The translations under genes were made by a program, and so were the position numbers. Below are positions 1 to 12,700 of a stretch of 64,000 bases of DNA, in pieces; the first letter of the stretch is position 1, and each line of letters begins with the position of its first letter. The notes below the pieces were generated by a model. That model searched no databases, was not told the DNA's origin, and saw only the letters and a program-made list of their open reading frames with translations. The stretch is from positions 23,769,901 to 23,833,900 of the forward strand of contig OX291549.1 of the NCBI GenBank assembly GCA_946406115.1. The letters are read 5' to 3'. The stretch comes from Apoda limacodes. Lineage: Eukaryota; Arthropoda; Insecta; Lepidoptera; Limacodidae.

Positions 1-1340
1 TGGTTCTTTTTGCCAACTTACATACTTTCGATACTTTGGTGTGGTTGTCTACCTCTAAACCATCTGGGATCTCCATATAAACCTCTTCATCAAGTGTTCC
101 ATTGAGGAATGCAGTCTTGACGTCCATTTGACACGCACATAAATCATACTTGTTTATTATTGCAAGTACAGCTCTAATGACTGGGAGTCTTGAGACTGGT
201 GTTGATGTCTCTTTTAAGTCATAATTGTTTTTATTTTTAAATCCTCCTATAACCAGTTGAGCTTTGTATTATGTAGATCCGTCAGCTTCCTACATCCTCT
301 TAATACCCGCTTTGAATCTATGATGTCTGATCTTTTGTTTTTTAATTGTATTTTTCTTCTATTCACTAATTTTCACACATTATCATTCATGGAGTCAAGT
401 TCTTACATTGCTCATTTCCAAAAAGTCTCTTCAAAAGTCAATGGTTTTCTGTTAATTAAGGCTATAAGACATTGCCTTCACTCCTCTTCCTCTTCAGTTC
501 TGTTCTTGACATCTTTTCTTTTGGTGTAACCTCTACAGTACTTACATATTTTTATTAAACTAATAACCTCTATGGGCCTTTTAGCTTGTTGAATTTTGTA
601 TATCACTTCAACTATAAACTAACTTTTAGTTCGACTTATATTTTGCTCTGCCTTTGCCTCTTTAGGTTTCTTACATGGTCTTCCTAACTTCTTTGGTTTT
701 GACTTTTTCTGCCGCTGCCTTCTCTTGAACTTCCCCTGGAAATTCTTTCATTCACTTCCAATCAGCTTGGTCCTCTTTAGTAGATGTTGTATTTTTATTT
801 CCTCATGCTCACTTTTTTATAAACTTCTTTATAAACAAACTTTTCATTAAATCTTTCATGTCTTGACTCAAAGAATCATCCTGAGCTTGGATGCCACAAT
901 AGAAATCCAGTAGATGTGTTGCCAACAAGAACAGCTTTCGGTGTACGTTCACCAAACTGCAGACTAGGCTTTAGAACCTTGATATATCCTATAATCGCAT
1001 ACTTTTTTCTCAAATAAGAGCTTGCATTTGGTGCAAACTTCGTCAATTGTGTTTGGTAAGTAATTGATATATGTGATGTCCTGTTAAATAAATGTGCTGC
1101 TTCTGTGGACTTTTTATTTTTACCCAACAGATTGCGCGTAGAGCTTTTTAGAATTGTCCGGTCTTAACTTCTGATTTTATTTAATAAACTCTAGCCAATC
1201 TAAAATATTTATCAATGTGTACTTTAATAAACCACTTTTGTCCCGGATGGTAATTAAGTTTAATTGGTCCCATGATATTTGTGTATGACCTGTTGGCCCT
1301 TTTTCTAGTTTCTTTAAAAGAAAATCTTTGACATGATACA
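1..1340 (-). mobile_element. Ty1/Copia retrotransposon relic (integrase to RT), cut by window start
   Basis: Read on the minus strand, positions about 300 to 1 give a Copia-type reverse transcriptase segment that includes QMDVKTAFLNGTLDEEVYM, a hallmark of the Ty1/Copia RT. Upstream in the same orientation, 1127-876 encodes a piece resembling the end of a Copia integrase domain (FGERTPKAVLVG, then a TSTGF stretch). Stops and frame changes lie between the two, so the copy is dead. The RT continues off the window edge. The right-hand limit is uncertain because homology fades near 1.3 kb. Confidence 0.75.
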
Positions 1341-1434
1341 GACCTCGTAATCTTTTAATGAATCATCAAATTAAACATTTTATTTATATGAACACATCAT
1401 AATTTTCAAAGTTCAGAAGTCGGCAAATCTAAAC

Positions 1435-1800
1435 ATACTATCTGTTTCTTCCGACGCTGTCGGAAATGATTGCATTAGCCTCAATCCTATCCTCGATACT
1501 GTTAGTGTTGTTCCTGTTGTAACAAATATCTTAAATCACTCAATATCTACCTGTTCCTTTCCTGAATAATGGAAAGGTGCCATTATTATTTCTTTACCAA
1601 AGAAATCCAATTTATCAATCTATTCCGATTTTTAGACCGAAATCTATCCTGCCCTTCGTGTCAAAGGTACTTTAATGTCTTGTTCAGCAACACTTATCTT
1701 GTTTTTTGATAAAATATAATTTGTTAAATCCACTCCAATCTGGTGTCCGTCCTGTTCATAGTACGGCTACTGCTCTGTTTAAAATGACGGCTGATATTTG
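1435..1800 (+). mobile_element. LINE reverse transcriptase relic (N-terminal RT part)
   Basis: Plus-strand translation, interrupted by several stops, gives the order typical of Jockey-like non-LTR RTs: SDAVGNDCISLNP, then STCSFPE-WKGAIIISLPKKSN, then LQSGVRPVHSTATALFKM. The last resembles the QSGFRPGHST-TALL motif. It is on the opposite strand to the adjacent Copia relic, so this is a separate insertion. No ends or target duplications are visible. Confidence 0.65.
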
Positions 1801-1811
1801 TCTGTAATTTT

Positions 1812-1890
1812 TTTATGCCACTAAGGTGGCAAGGAAGCTAACGGTCTGCCTAATGGTAAGCGGTCATCGCAGCCTCTAGATGTCAGTCTG
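1812..1890 (+). repeat. Dispersed SINE-like repeat, copy A
   Basis: Contains 'gctaacggtctgcctaatgg' followed by taagcggtcatcgcagcct. The same block occurs at about 18,195-18,290 (+) and, reverse-complemented, at about 56,880-57,010. Three diverged copies in one window show it is a dispersed family. I recognise it as common in Lepidoptera but cannot assign its class. Confidence 0.6.
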
Positions 1891-1899
1891 TCGTTGAAT

Positions 1900-2389
1900 C
1901 GATTTAAAAGGCCTAGCTGGTATCCGAGACATGGCAGCAGTACTCCATATGGGGCCGGACAGAGAGAATTAGACAAAGTGGTCTCGACATCAGACACAAG
2001 TCCTCGCGGGTTTCTTTTATATCTTTGTTTAGTAATTCATCTCAACGCACACACATTATCTTATTCCTTTTTTAAATTCCTTCACCCAAAGGTTAACTGG
2101 GAGAGATCGCAATTCACAAATAGTAACAATATTGGTTAACCCTACTAGAAATCTGAGACCTTCGACGTGGCAGTTCAATGTATTGCCACTAGCTCTAATC
2201 GGTTGTGAATCATATAAAAATAAAAAATACGAAACACCATAGCAGTTTTAACGCGTCCGCACCTAAGGGATATACACTGGGCCGCGAGGAAAGCGGGTCA
2301 GTTTTAAAAAAGGCGATAACTCATTAAAACATTTGAGCAATCCTAAAAAACAATAAATAATCAAAAAACCATTTTTAAAAGTTTATTCT
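1900..2389. other. No recognisable feature
   Basis: AT-rich sequence of mixed composition with only a short open frame (1894-2139), which lacks family resemblance. I see no gene, RNA or repeat end that I can support. Confidence 0.4.
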
Positions 2390-3160
2390 GATCAAATTCA
2401 ATTTAAAAATGCGACAACTTCTAGAAATGTATCAGAATTCTGACAATGGTTGAAGACGGTGCAGTTAGCGTTATACCTACAACGAGAACTGTAATTGTGA
2501 AACTGTCGAAATTTAAGGCTGAGTTGTGCTACAGAACACATGTATTTGACTCTGACTGACTGGTCAAGAATAATGTTTTTGGACGAGCCGAGGTTCAAGC
2601 TATGGTGGCGTCTTTTAATTTAAATATTTGCAAGATTTAGATTAAGTAAAGCATGTTTTTAATTCGCAATTGGTTGCAAATCGCACTTACGACAGCGGCC
2701 GGAGGGTGTTTCTCTACTTAAGTATGACTAAATCATTTTATTAAATAATAAAATTTTAATCTGGATGTTTGTTACCCAGGGGTGTGGGGTGGGGGTTGTC
2801 GAGCTAAATCTCACGACATTTTACTAGGGATTTATCAATTTTCAAAAGCCCCTCCGAAAAGAGGAAGTGTAATTCGGCGGAGGTTACATACAAGTGTAGG
2901 CTAGTCGGGTAAGTCATGATAGGAAATGGCACTTTAACTGCAGAAAGATTCGTAAATTTAAGCTACAATGGCCAACATAGGCCCATTTTTAGTAAGAACG
3001 GGCGGGAACGCCATATTTATGCAAGAAAACGCTCTTCCCCACACAGCTGGGATATTGAAGTGGCCAGCACGCAGTCCAGACTTAAGCCCCATTAAGGTTA
3101 TTAAGGTTTTTGTTACCGACCCGCTTTCTTTGCAGCCCAGGGTATATGTTCTATAATCTT
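2390..3160 (+). mobile_element. Tc1/mariner-like transposase relic
   Basis: Two separated plus-strand segments match the Tc1 transposase catalytic region. At about 2,558-2,605 there is DWSRIMFLDEPRFKLW, the block that carries a catalytic Asp in Tc1 proteins. At 2,968-3,120 there is NAIFMQENALPHTA followed by LKWPARSPDLSPI, the block before the last catalytic acid. The intervening 2.64-2.93 kb does not read through, and the frame ends before the usual EHVWDEL. Inverted ends were not found. Non-functional. Confidence 0.7.
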
Positions 3161-3656
3161 TCTTAAGAATTGGACAATCAAATTCAAAAAGAATTTTTCA
3201 AAAGGAAGTTCCAGAGATTCAAATCAAACAAACAAACTCTATTTTTATTATATTTAGTAAAGATAATTTATACACGGATATAATTATTAAAATAAATTCA
3301 CTAAAACATTGTTTATTATTATTAAATAATTTATACATACTTGTATTGGTGACGTAAGCCTTTATGTAGTGCACTCATATTGATTATTACATTATATACC
3401 TTCTACACACGGTCACGCCTGGACGATACGACAACAATGTCTAGTCTGTTAATATATGTATAAACATGTGTACATTAACTATGTACATATACACATGTTA
3501 TACTTACGTATTATGTTAATTTATAACAAGTTTGCTTCGTTTATCTGTCGAGTCAGTGAAGCCAATCATTAGCAAGGTTACTATGTTTCTTATCAGTTGA
3601 TATCTTGATAATTTAATAAAACCATGATGTGCAGTTAAGTGATAGTGAGTGGTGTT
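3160..3656 (+). promoter_or_regulatory. Probable PPIP5K upstream region with short uORF
   Basis: AT-rich stretch before the first PPIP5K coding exon. Insect initiator-like TCAGT occurs at 3554-3558 and 3593-3597, and no TATA box is correctly placed for either. A four-codon upstream ORF (3624-3638, ATGATG...TAA) ends 18 nt before the chosen start. Whether transcription begins here or at an upstream non-coding exon cannot be seen from sequence. Confidence 0.35.
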
Positions 3657-3767
3657 ATGGAGTGGCAATGGTTAAAAGACTGGTGGCGACTCAAAAGGTG
3701 GAGGAGTAAGAAGAAGAAAGAACAGAGTGATGATGAGTTTTGTTACTGTGATGAATGTTTAGCAGAT
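3657..3767 (+). CDS. PPIP5K: PPIP5K exon 1 (start codon)
   Basis: Encodes 37 residues from [15 protein letters not shown] to CYCDECLAD. Donor is gtaagt, phase 0. The basic/Trp-rich N-terminus is poorly conserved in this family, so the start rests on the first in-frame ATG and good splice joining to exon 2. Confidence 0.7.
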
Positions 3768-6700
3768 GTAAGTTTGATGTTTAAATTACACACCTAATTA
3801 TCCAACTCTAGTTTAGTTATTCTTCTAGATACAGTTTCTAAAGAAATTTGGTTTGTGTTCATTCTAAATTTGTTTTTATTTATTGTCAGTTATTTGTATT
3901 TAGGTACACATTTTGGTCGGTGGTGGCATTGTGGTTTCAGTGTCTGCTTTGCGTTCTGAGTATCGGGCGTTCGAACCCTGGCATTACAAAAAGTATTTTT
4001 TTAAATTTCTTAAGTATATTTTTTCATTCACACTACTCGCTTACTTAGTTGAAGTAAGAGATAAGACATCGTGAGAAAACCTGTGAACGTCAAAAAGATT
4101 TAAGTCAAGTTTACAATCCGCACTTAGGCCGCTTGATGGACTACGGTTTGAGTCCCAATAGCCCTCGCCCAAGGTCACTCACCCAGAAAACAGTGTCCCA
4201 ACTGGGGCGTATGACGGCTGGTATTTGATTTTTTAAGTATATTTGTACGGCAAATATTTTGGAACTAGCTAGCTGCGCCTACGGTAACCTTGCATTAACA
4301 GCAAAAAAAAGTTGGTAACTTACGAAATAAACCCTAGTGAGTAATCAAATATATAAGTAGGGCGGCATTATCCATACTAATATTATAAATGCGAAAGTAA
4401 CTCTGTCAGTCTGTTAGTACTCTACCTGGCCATAGAACATGTCTTTTATCATTTTCCCGAAAGTTGCAATTGTACCTTGCCATAAAACATCTATTAGCCT
4501 TTTCCTGAAACGTAGTAGGTATTGTGCCTGGCTATGGAACACATCTATTGGCCTTGTCATAAAATTTAGTACTATACCTGGCCTTGGAACATATTTACTA
4601 TCCATCTCCCGAAACTTATTACCTATTGTGCCTGGCCATAAAACATATCGATTAGCAATTTCCTGAAACTTAGTTAATTAGTTTACTAGTGTTGACTGGT
4701 GCTACCCATGGCACATGGTTTAGGTCCAGATTGCACTGTGTAAAATATCACGCAATATTTATTTAAAATGTATTCATTGTTTTAGGGTGAACTAGATCTG
4801 TGCGATTCACTGGACTCTCACAGCGATGGCGGCGGGAAGAAAGTGGTCGTGGGTGTATGCGCCATGGCCAAGAAATCGCAGTCCAAACCGATGAAAGAGA
4901 TCCTGACGAGACTCGACGAATTCGAGTACATCAAAATGCTCGTCTTCCCTGAGGAGGTTATCCTTAAGGTCCTCCATACCCAGCCTATTGTAGTGGAACA
5001 AAATATAGTAGAAAAGAGTAGCTTTTTTGTCTCTACCTAAAAGACAATTATAGAGATCTTAGTTCAGTTTAGAAATGTAGAGGTAGTGGTTTATTTTGTT
5101 TCACTATATTTTTGAGATTTGTTACACTTACATAGGTTTAAGTAGAAAAAAATACTAATCAAATTATACTTTTGCAGTTGTTTTTCATAACATAGATATT
5201 ATTGATAAGAATTAATTTTGGATGTGTTTAATATCGTGGTAAGCCAAGTAACAGTATTATTTAAAATAAATAACTTACTGCCTGATAAACTCTCTTCGAT
5301 GGATATTTATTACAAGTCAATATAATACCTTAAAAATAATGGCCTTACAGGGTGGAAATTGGCTTTATTATATTTTGAATAAATAGACTTAATGACTATA
5401 TGTATATCTTCAAGGTTTTTTCCCCAGGAGGTAACGAGTTGATAAATTAAATTTATATTCTTAAGGGCCTCATCAGACACTACATATTGGCGATCGCAGA
5501 AAATTGCGCGTTTGAGCGGCTTCTACGATGCCGCATTGCGTTTTGGCTACTTTCCATTTAAAACTTCAATGATCGCTCTGTCGCTGCATCGAGATTTCGA
5601 AAATCATCTCCGTCGCCGCGTCTGTATTTGTAAGTGGGCGGTGTAGAGCGTTCGGACACTGCATCAAGATTCTGAAAAACAATTGAGCCGCCGGTTGCCG
5701 ATGTAACGTTTTTATTGAATGATCTTTTCCAAATTTATTCATGACATATTAAAAATATGAAATGACGAATCTGGTACTTTATATAATACTTGGTATTTAA
5801 AGTGTTTTGACTTCGAAAACTCTAGAAGTACAACAAGTACCTACTAGAATTGCGCGTAACTTACTGCATGCCAATCTATATGTATATGTAGTGTTGATTC
5901 TTGTAGAGTTGGTTGAATGGCTTCAGTGAACTACACATGCTTTGTACAGTGCCTGCGGTATCGAATGACTATTAAGATGGTTAAGGAGACTTTACACAGG
6001 GGTTTCGATACATACTTTCGATATATAAGCTGTGGTCTTCTCGAAAAATTGCTGAATCGGATTGCTTTCTTATTGTGCCATTTTTTACCTAAAACAATAA
6101 TAGTACTTATTGAATACCATGAACACAATTTAAATTATCAATTAAACAAGTTATATCAAATTTAACGTTTTAAGGTTTTAACTAGATCTTGAGAAAAATC
6201 TGCTTATTGCCGACTTTCGAAACGTGCAATTATGCAACTTCTACGTCTATCACCCGCATTCATCAAAAAACTAGTTTTATCAATATAGAATTATTCGAAT
6301 TATCAATACCAAGATTAACTGTAAACGTACAAAATCGTCAAAATCCTTGCTCAAATAGACCTTATTTAGCTTCCAAAATTTGAACAAAACAATAAAATTT
6401 AATAACGTTACACGTCAATATTAGAAGAAATGCTTAAATCATTATTAGTTTTTAAATACACGCAACTAAGATGAATTCTGAAGTCGTTTTAAAAAATAAG
6501 TAAACTTCCGCATTTATATCCTAAATTACCAATATATTCGTCAATCTGTTTGTAAAATATGCAAATAAGCGTTAAGAATTACACTATGGCATGATAAATT
6601 TATAACAAAAACAAAATTAAATACTTAATTACTTTCCATTATTCGAGGAACTAAAACAAGCGTCCCCTAAAGTACGATGTTGTAAGTTTTGGCGCGGCCG

Positions 6701-9700
6701 AAAGGTTTGGCTGTTATTGCCCGAAACTTTGGTCGGATACTAGTAAATAGCACCATTTATTCAAGCTCTTAACTACATTCGCTAGCGACTATCGACTAGG
6801 CGAATTTATGGTAAGTACGCTAATGCGGGCATACATTTCTCGACTAACTTCGCATTGTGGTTAAACCGAGTGTAAAGTCTCCACTATCTTTGCTCATAAA
6901 GTATTCTAGAACATTGTGTAAGCATCGTTTATTAATTGCAGACGGCGGTTGAGGAGTGGCCCATATGTGATTGCTTAATTTCATTCCATTCAAAAGGTTT
7001 TCCTCTGGACAAAGCCATTGAGTACGAAAAGCTACGTAAACCATACGTTATAAATAATCTTCACATGCAATATGATATTCAGGTAATTTATTAAGCAACT
7101 GTGAATATATTTTATTGCGTTAAAATTATCGAGTTTGCTATGGGCTTTAATTTTAATTTCAGGACCGAAGAAGAGTATATGCTATATTAGAAAATGAAGG
7201 AATAGAAATACCGCGGTATGCAGTTTTAGATCGAGATTCGCCAGATCCAAAACGTATGTTACCATTTTTTTTTTAAGGTCGGAGAGATAAACAGAAGATG
7301 TAGGCTTAGTAATAGGATCCCGTTGGCACCTTCTGGTTACGGAACTGTAAAAACGAGCGCGTGTGATATGTAAATGGAGCCTAAAATTATTAAATCAGTT
7401 CTTAAAGTAAATCTGCATTGCCGAACGAAAGTTTTCGAGCTTATTTCTAGTAACTTTGTACAATTTTCATTTTCCATTTTGTTTTTGCAATACACAGATC
7501 ACGAGCTTGTGGAATCAGAGGACCATGTTGAAGTAAACGGTGTTGTGTTTAATAAGCCGTTTGTAGAAAAACCAGTGTCTGCGGAAGATCATAATATATA
7601 CATTTACTACCCAACTTCTGCTGGTGGTGGAAGTCAACGACTCTTTAGGAAGGTAATCATTTTTACAAAACAGCTGCTGTAAATATACTGTCTTTTATTT
7701 AATAAACTTTCTTTACAGATTGGGAGTCGGAGCAGTATTTATTCTCCTGAATCTAGAGTAAGAAAAACTGGTTCGTTTATCTATGAAGATTTTATGCCCA
7801 CAGATGGTAAGTTCGCGTTGAGTGTTTATAATTCCTTTAATCTCATTCTGTAATTCTGTTTTAATGACAAATAAATTTGATATTTTTAGAGCAAACACTA
7901 CGAATAATTTTGACCTTAGACCAGGACTTGAACCTGTAGCCTTTGAAAACTACTATTTAAGCTCTATTAACGAAGCCACTGAAGTTTCGTCACTGGCTGA
8001 AAAAAATCCCAACCGTGTCTGTCCATGCTCTGAAATAATAACTTTCATTGCAATAGCCTGACAAATTATAAGATTTACTGGTTGTTCTTTTAGCAATATA
8101 AGATACACTAACGACCCGCCCCGGATTCGCATATATAGGTACGAAAAAGCGTTAACAATGAGATGATATATGATGATCTTAAAAACACTTGTATAAACTA
8201 AACTATAGTTCTCAAAGGGTTAGGCTAAGGACTGGTTTTGATCCCTTACCTACCTAGAAAAATGCATAATCGATGATTATAGTCAATTTGATTAAGATTC
8301 GTACATTAATACATTAACGTCTTACTTACTTGATGTTTTACTACGGGCATTTTTGAAGCTTGCTTTTTGTTCTTGCGGGGTGATCTTAATTGTTAGAAAT
8401 ATAGGGTCGCGGAATTTTCTTTAGTTTCAGAGAAACAATTACACCATACATTAGCTTCATATAGCTATCGATTTATTCGGCGCACGCAATGCAAGCTCTT
8501 AGCACGCACGATCATTTTTGAACTGGACAAATATCATCATAATAACTGTCACATATCGGTTAATTTGCAAAAATATTCATAAATACATACAAGCTAGTGG
8601 CCCAGTCGCTCAACCTCCAGACCACCGTCAGGCGGGGTCAGTACCTGGATGGTTTACCGCCTAGTGCCACACTATTCTGAACACCGTACTACGGAACACG
8701 TTAAAGCAATCGTTAATCCAAGTCAGAGGCCTTATGGGTGGCTTTAAAACTCTGACAATCAAGTGGCTACTAGCTCGACAAACTACTGCCAATTCGTACT
8801 GGTATGTGATAGACTATGGCCTAAGTCTCCTTCTCTAAGGAGACATCTGTGCATTTTCAATTGGGTACAACGGCTGAGTTGAAAGATTCATAAATGATGT
8901 CGGTACCTAAACCTTTCTGAAAGTCTGCTGAAAACCGAATCAAAATATCCAAGTTGTTTTTGCGTTCAAATAAAGACTGATGCGGCGAGGTACTTCAATT
9001 TGTAATGTGTAGTGATAAAGTGTAGAAGCTAAAAACTTGACATTTTATAAGTTACTAGCTGACCGGGCGGACGTTGTTCTGCATGATCCCGACTGCAGCG
9101 CCATCTGCCGGGCTGATTTGTGAATCTAAACCATCCAGGGCGCCACCCAAACGCATACAAAAAAAATCATTCAAATCGGTCCAGCCGTTTAGAAGGAGTA
9201 CAGTGAAATTATATATATATATATATATATATATAAAGGTTATATTTGACTTTACATTATACAGGAACAGATGTAAAAGTGTATACAGTTGGGCCAGATT
9301 ACGCGCACGCAGAAGCCAGGAAGAGCCCAGCTCTTGATGGTAAAGTGGAGCGTGATTCTGAAGGCAAAGAGATCAGATACCCAGTGATTCTCTCCAATCA
9401 GGAAAAACTTATATCAAGGAAAGTGTGTCTAGCTTTTAAACAGACTGTGTGTGGATTTGATTTATTAAGGTATGGTATTATTGTTTTTAAATTCAGCAAT
9501 TAAAGACCTTAAGTCGCTTGGAATCAGTGGTTTTCCACGACGGTGACTAAATCATTGGTTTATCTATTAAGTGATGCAGCGTTTAGAAATAGTTTAATCG
9601 ATAGTTCACTAAAATTATTTTTTTATACAGATAAATTATTAATTCATATACTATTTTTTATTATTATATTTTATTAATTGAATACACAGAAAAATGGTTG

Positions 9701-12700
9701 CATAATATTCTTTTAGATTGCTTTTGAATAATTCAATAAAGTTATTTTAAACTTAGTTCTAGTCAGAATAAGCATATGTTAGGGAACGGAATTTTATTTT
9801 ATATTTAAAGTGAACAGCCTGTATACATACGCACGTATACTCATGTCTACGAATATGAAAATAATATACGAAAAACCTATTTCTACTACAGTAGGTTTGT
9901 TTTTCAAATTAAATTTCCCTACTTTATGCACAGTAAAGTCTAATTAAAATGTTTTATTCCTGTTTCAGAGCAAACGGTAAATCATTTGTGTGTGATGTAA
10001 ACGGTTTTTCATTTGTAAAGAACTCAAACAAATATTATGATGACTGTGCAAAAATCCTTGGTAACATGATATTGCGGGAACTAGCGCCGACCCTGCACAT
10101 ACCGTGGTCAGTGCCGTTTCAACTGGATGACCCGCCCATTGTTCCCACGACCTTCGGCAAGATGATGGAGCTAAGATGCGTCGTCGCTGTCATAAGGCAC
10201 GGGGACAGGACACCAAAGCAGAAGATGAAGGTTGAAGTACGGCATCCCAGGTTAGCCTATTCTCTATTTTATTACGTTAAGGCATCGTTTTTCAATCTGA
10301 TTATGATATAATAAGGGGGTGCCAGTCGTTCAGAAAAAGTGCCTTGTGAGTTTCTTCTCTATAGTAATTTTGGGACGCGGCATATTAAATGCGTCAGCCA
10401 TGGTATGTCTCTCTCCCTAGGCAAAGGCCTCTCCTTGGAGAAGGAGCCTTTTGGAATAGTCTCCTAGCGAATTGGCGGTTTGCGTCATGCTAGTGTTCAC
10501 TTAACTGTCCGAGTTTTTAAGCCTAGTCTGTAAGCTTTCTGACTTAGCTCAGCAACTGCTTTCATATGACATCCAGGATCGACGGCTGAAAGTGCGATCT
10601 AAAGCATCCAGGTACTGAACTCGCTCTATGTTTCTTAACAGCGCTAATTGGTTACTGATAGACGAATACGATTGGGTCATAAGCTCTCTCGGTCTAAATC
10701 TATTATAATTCTACGAGAGCTGCTTTTGATACTCTTTCTCATACTTGAAAAATCGTTGGAAGGTCTTAGTATTTATTTGTTCCACCATTGAAATTACTTA
10801 AATATTTGGTGGAATGAAAATTATAAAATAAAATGAAAATTGAACAACCGGTGGAACTTTAAAGGTTTACCACTAGTACCACTATTGAAGTTAGTTTGTT
10901 ATAGGGATACAACTGAGAATCGTATTTCCCAATTCGTAGTGGTTAATAACGATATTTGGCGTCAATAAGGATATTTTGTTTCCTTCGATGCAAAACGAAT
11001 ATTTCTGGTCTGCAATTGTTTTTTATAATTGATTATATAAATATTATGAAGTTCTTTCGAAATAATGTATACAAAAGAGATTTAAAATAGTTTATTGCTT
11101 TTTTGCACGACTGTCTTTATTAGATTCTTCGAGATCTTCGAGAAGTACGAAGGTTACAAACGTGGTCACGTGAAGCTCAAGAAGCCCAAGCAGTTGCAAG
11201 AAATCCTGGATATCTCCCGCGCACTTCTAGCTGATATCCACACTCGTCACGCCGACCCTGAGATCGAAGAGAAGCAGGGTAAACTTGAACAGCTCAAGAG
11301 TGTGCTTGAAATGTAAGTGTATATGTATGCGTATATAGTATATAGTTTAATACTTTAATATACGGATCAGTGTCTTAACTCAATTTGTCATGATCACCAT
11401 ACACACTTCCAATCCTCATTTTGACCCCTTAGAAGACGAATTTTGCGAATTTCTTTCTAAATTATCTCGTATGTTATAACTAAAATGTCTGGGCAAAACT
11501 TTAAGTCTTTAGATACGAAAATATCGGAATTGTTATACAAATTTTTGATCCCATATTTTGCCCTCTAGGTGATGATTTTTAAAAACGGTGAAATAGATAA
11601 TGTAATTTTGAACTTTATGGCCAAATACCAATTATTATTAGTATTTAGATTAAAAAAACCGGCAAATGCGAGTTGGACTTACGAACCGAGAGTTCTGTAC
11701 CTACCACCATTTACGTAATTTACAAACAAAAACATAAAGTGTGCGCGCTAAGCGGTCACCCGTCCAATTACTGACCAAGACCGACGTTGCTAACTTTAAT
11801 TTAGTTTCCAACAAACAAAAATCTCAAAATGTCACCCTCATAGGGGATGAATTTCGCAAAATCCGTTCTTAGTGATCACGTACGTCGTAATAGAAACCGC
11901 TGTACCAATATTCAAATATCTAGAAACAAAAATATCAAAATTTTAATTCAAAATTTCAACCCCTATTTTGCCCCTTTACGGGATGATTTTTTTAAAACTG
12001 TAAAATACGTAAATTTTCAACTGGAAAGTCAAATAACAATTTTTATGCATTTGGCTTTAAAATTAATTAAAGTTTCATACAAACTTCCAACCCCTATTTT
12101 TTTTCCTTTAGGAGATGAATTACGCAAAATCCGTTTTATAGCCGGATAGCCAAACCTCTGTACTGAAGTTCAAGTCTCTGGAAAAAAAATATAGAAATCG
12201 TCATACTGAATTTCAACCCCTATGTTACATCTTTAGGGGATAATATTCCCCTTAGTGCACACTAACGTATGTGCAAAATTTCATGTTTCTAAACACACCG
12301 GTTTCAGCTGTGCGATGATCGATCAGTTAGAAATCCAGTCAGTTTTTTCTTTTATATATATATTCATATTCAATTCGGAGCTGTATGATTAGCATTCCAA
12401 TAATCACTAAAAGGTAAAATGTACTTTAGTAGAGTCATGAGAGTTAATTTGGTAATTTAGTAAAAGTGATGACCATTTTCTTCATAAGTACCATTTAGTT
12501 ATTTTAATGTCGGCGTTTGACATTGCTACAAGCGTTTGTACTCTTATTCAAAGTTTTAGTTTGAGTATGGCGTATGGGTATTTAAAATACATGCTCGCTC
12601 CGTGTACAATAAACAAAAAAAAAAAATTGGTTTATCTGAAAAGTTAGATTTAATATTCAATAGATTCCTATTAAATTACTTAAATTTTAGTAAGTTTTTT

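Noticed and set aside
3915..3985. Functional tRNA gene
   Set aside because: A- and B-box-like blocks exist but no cloverleaf stems can be drawn. Better explained as a SINE head.
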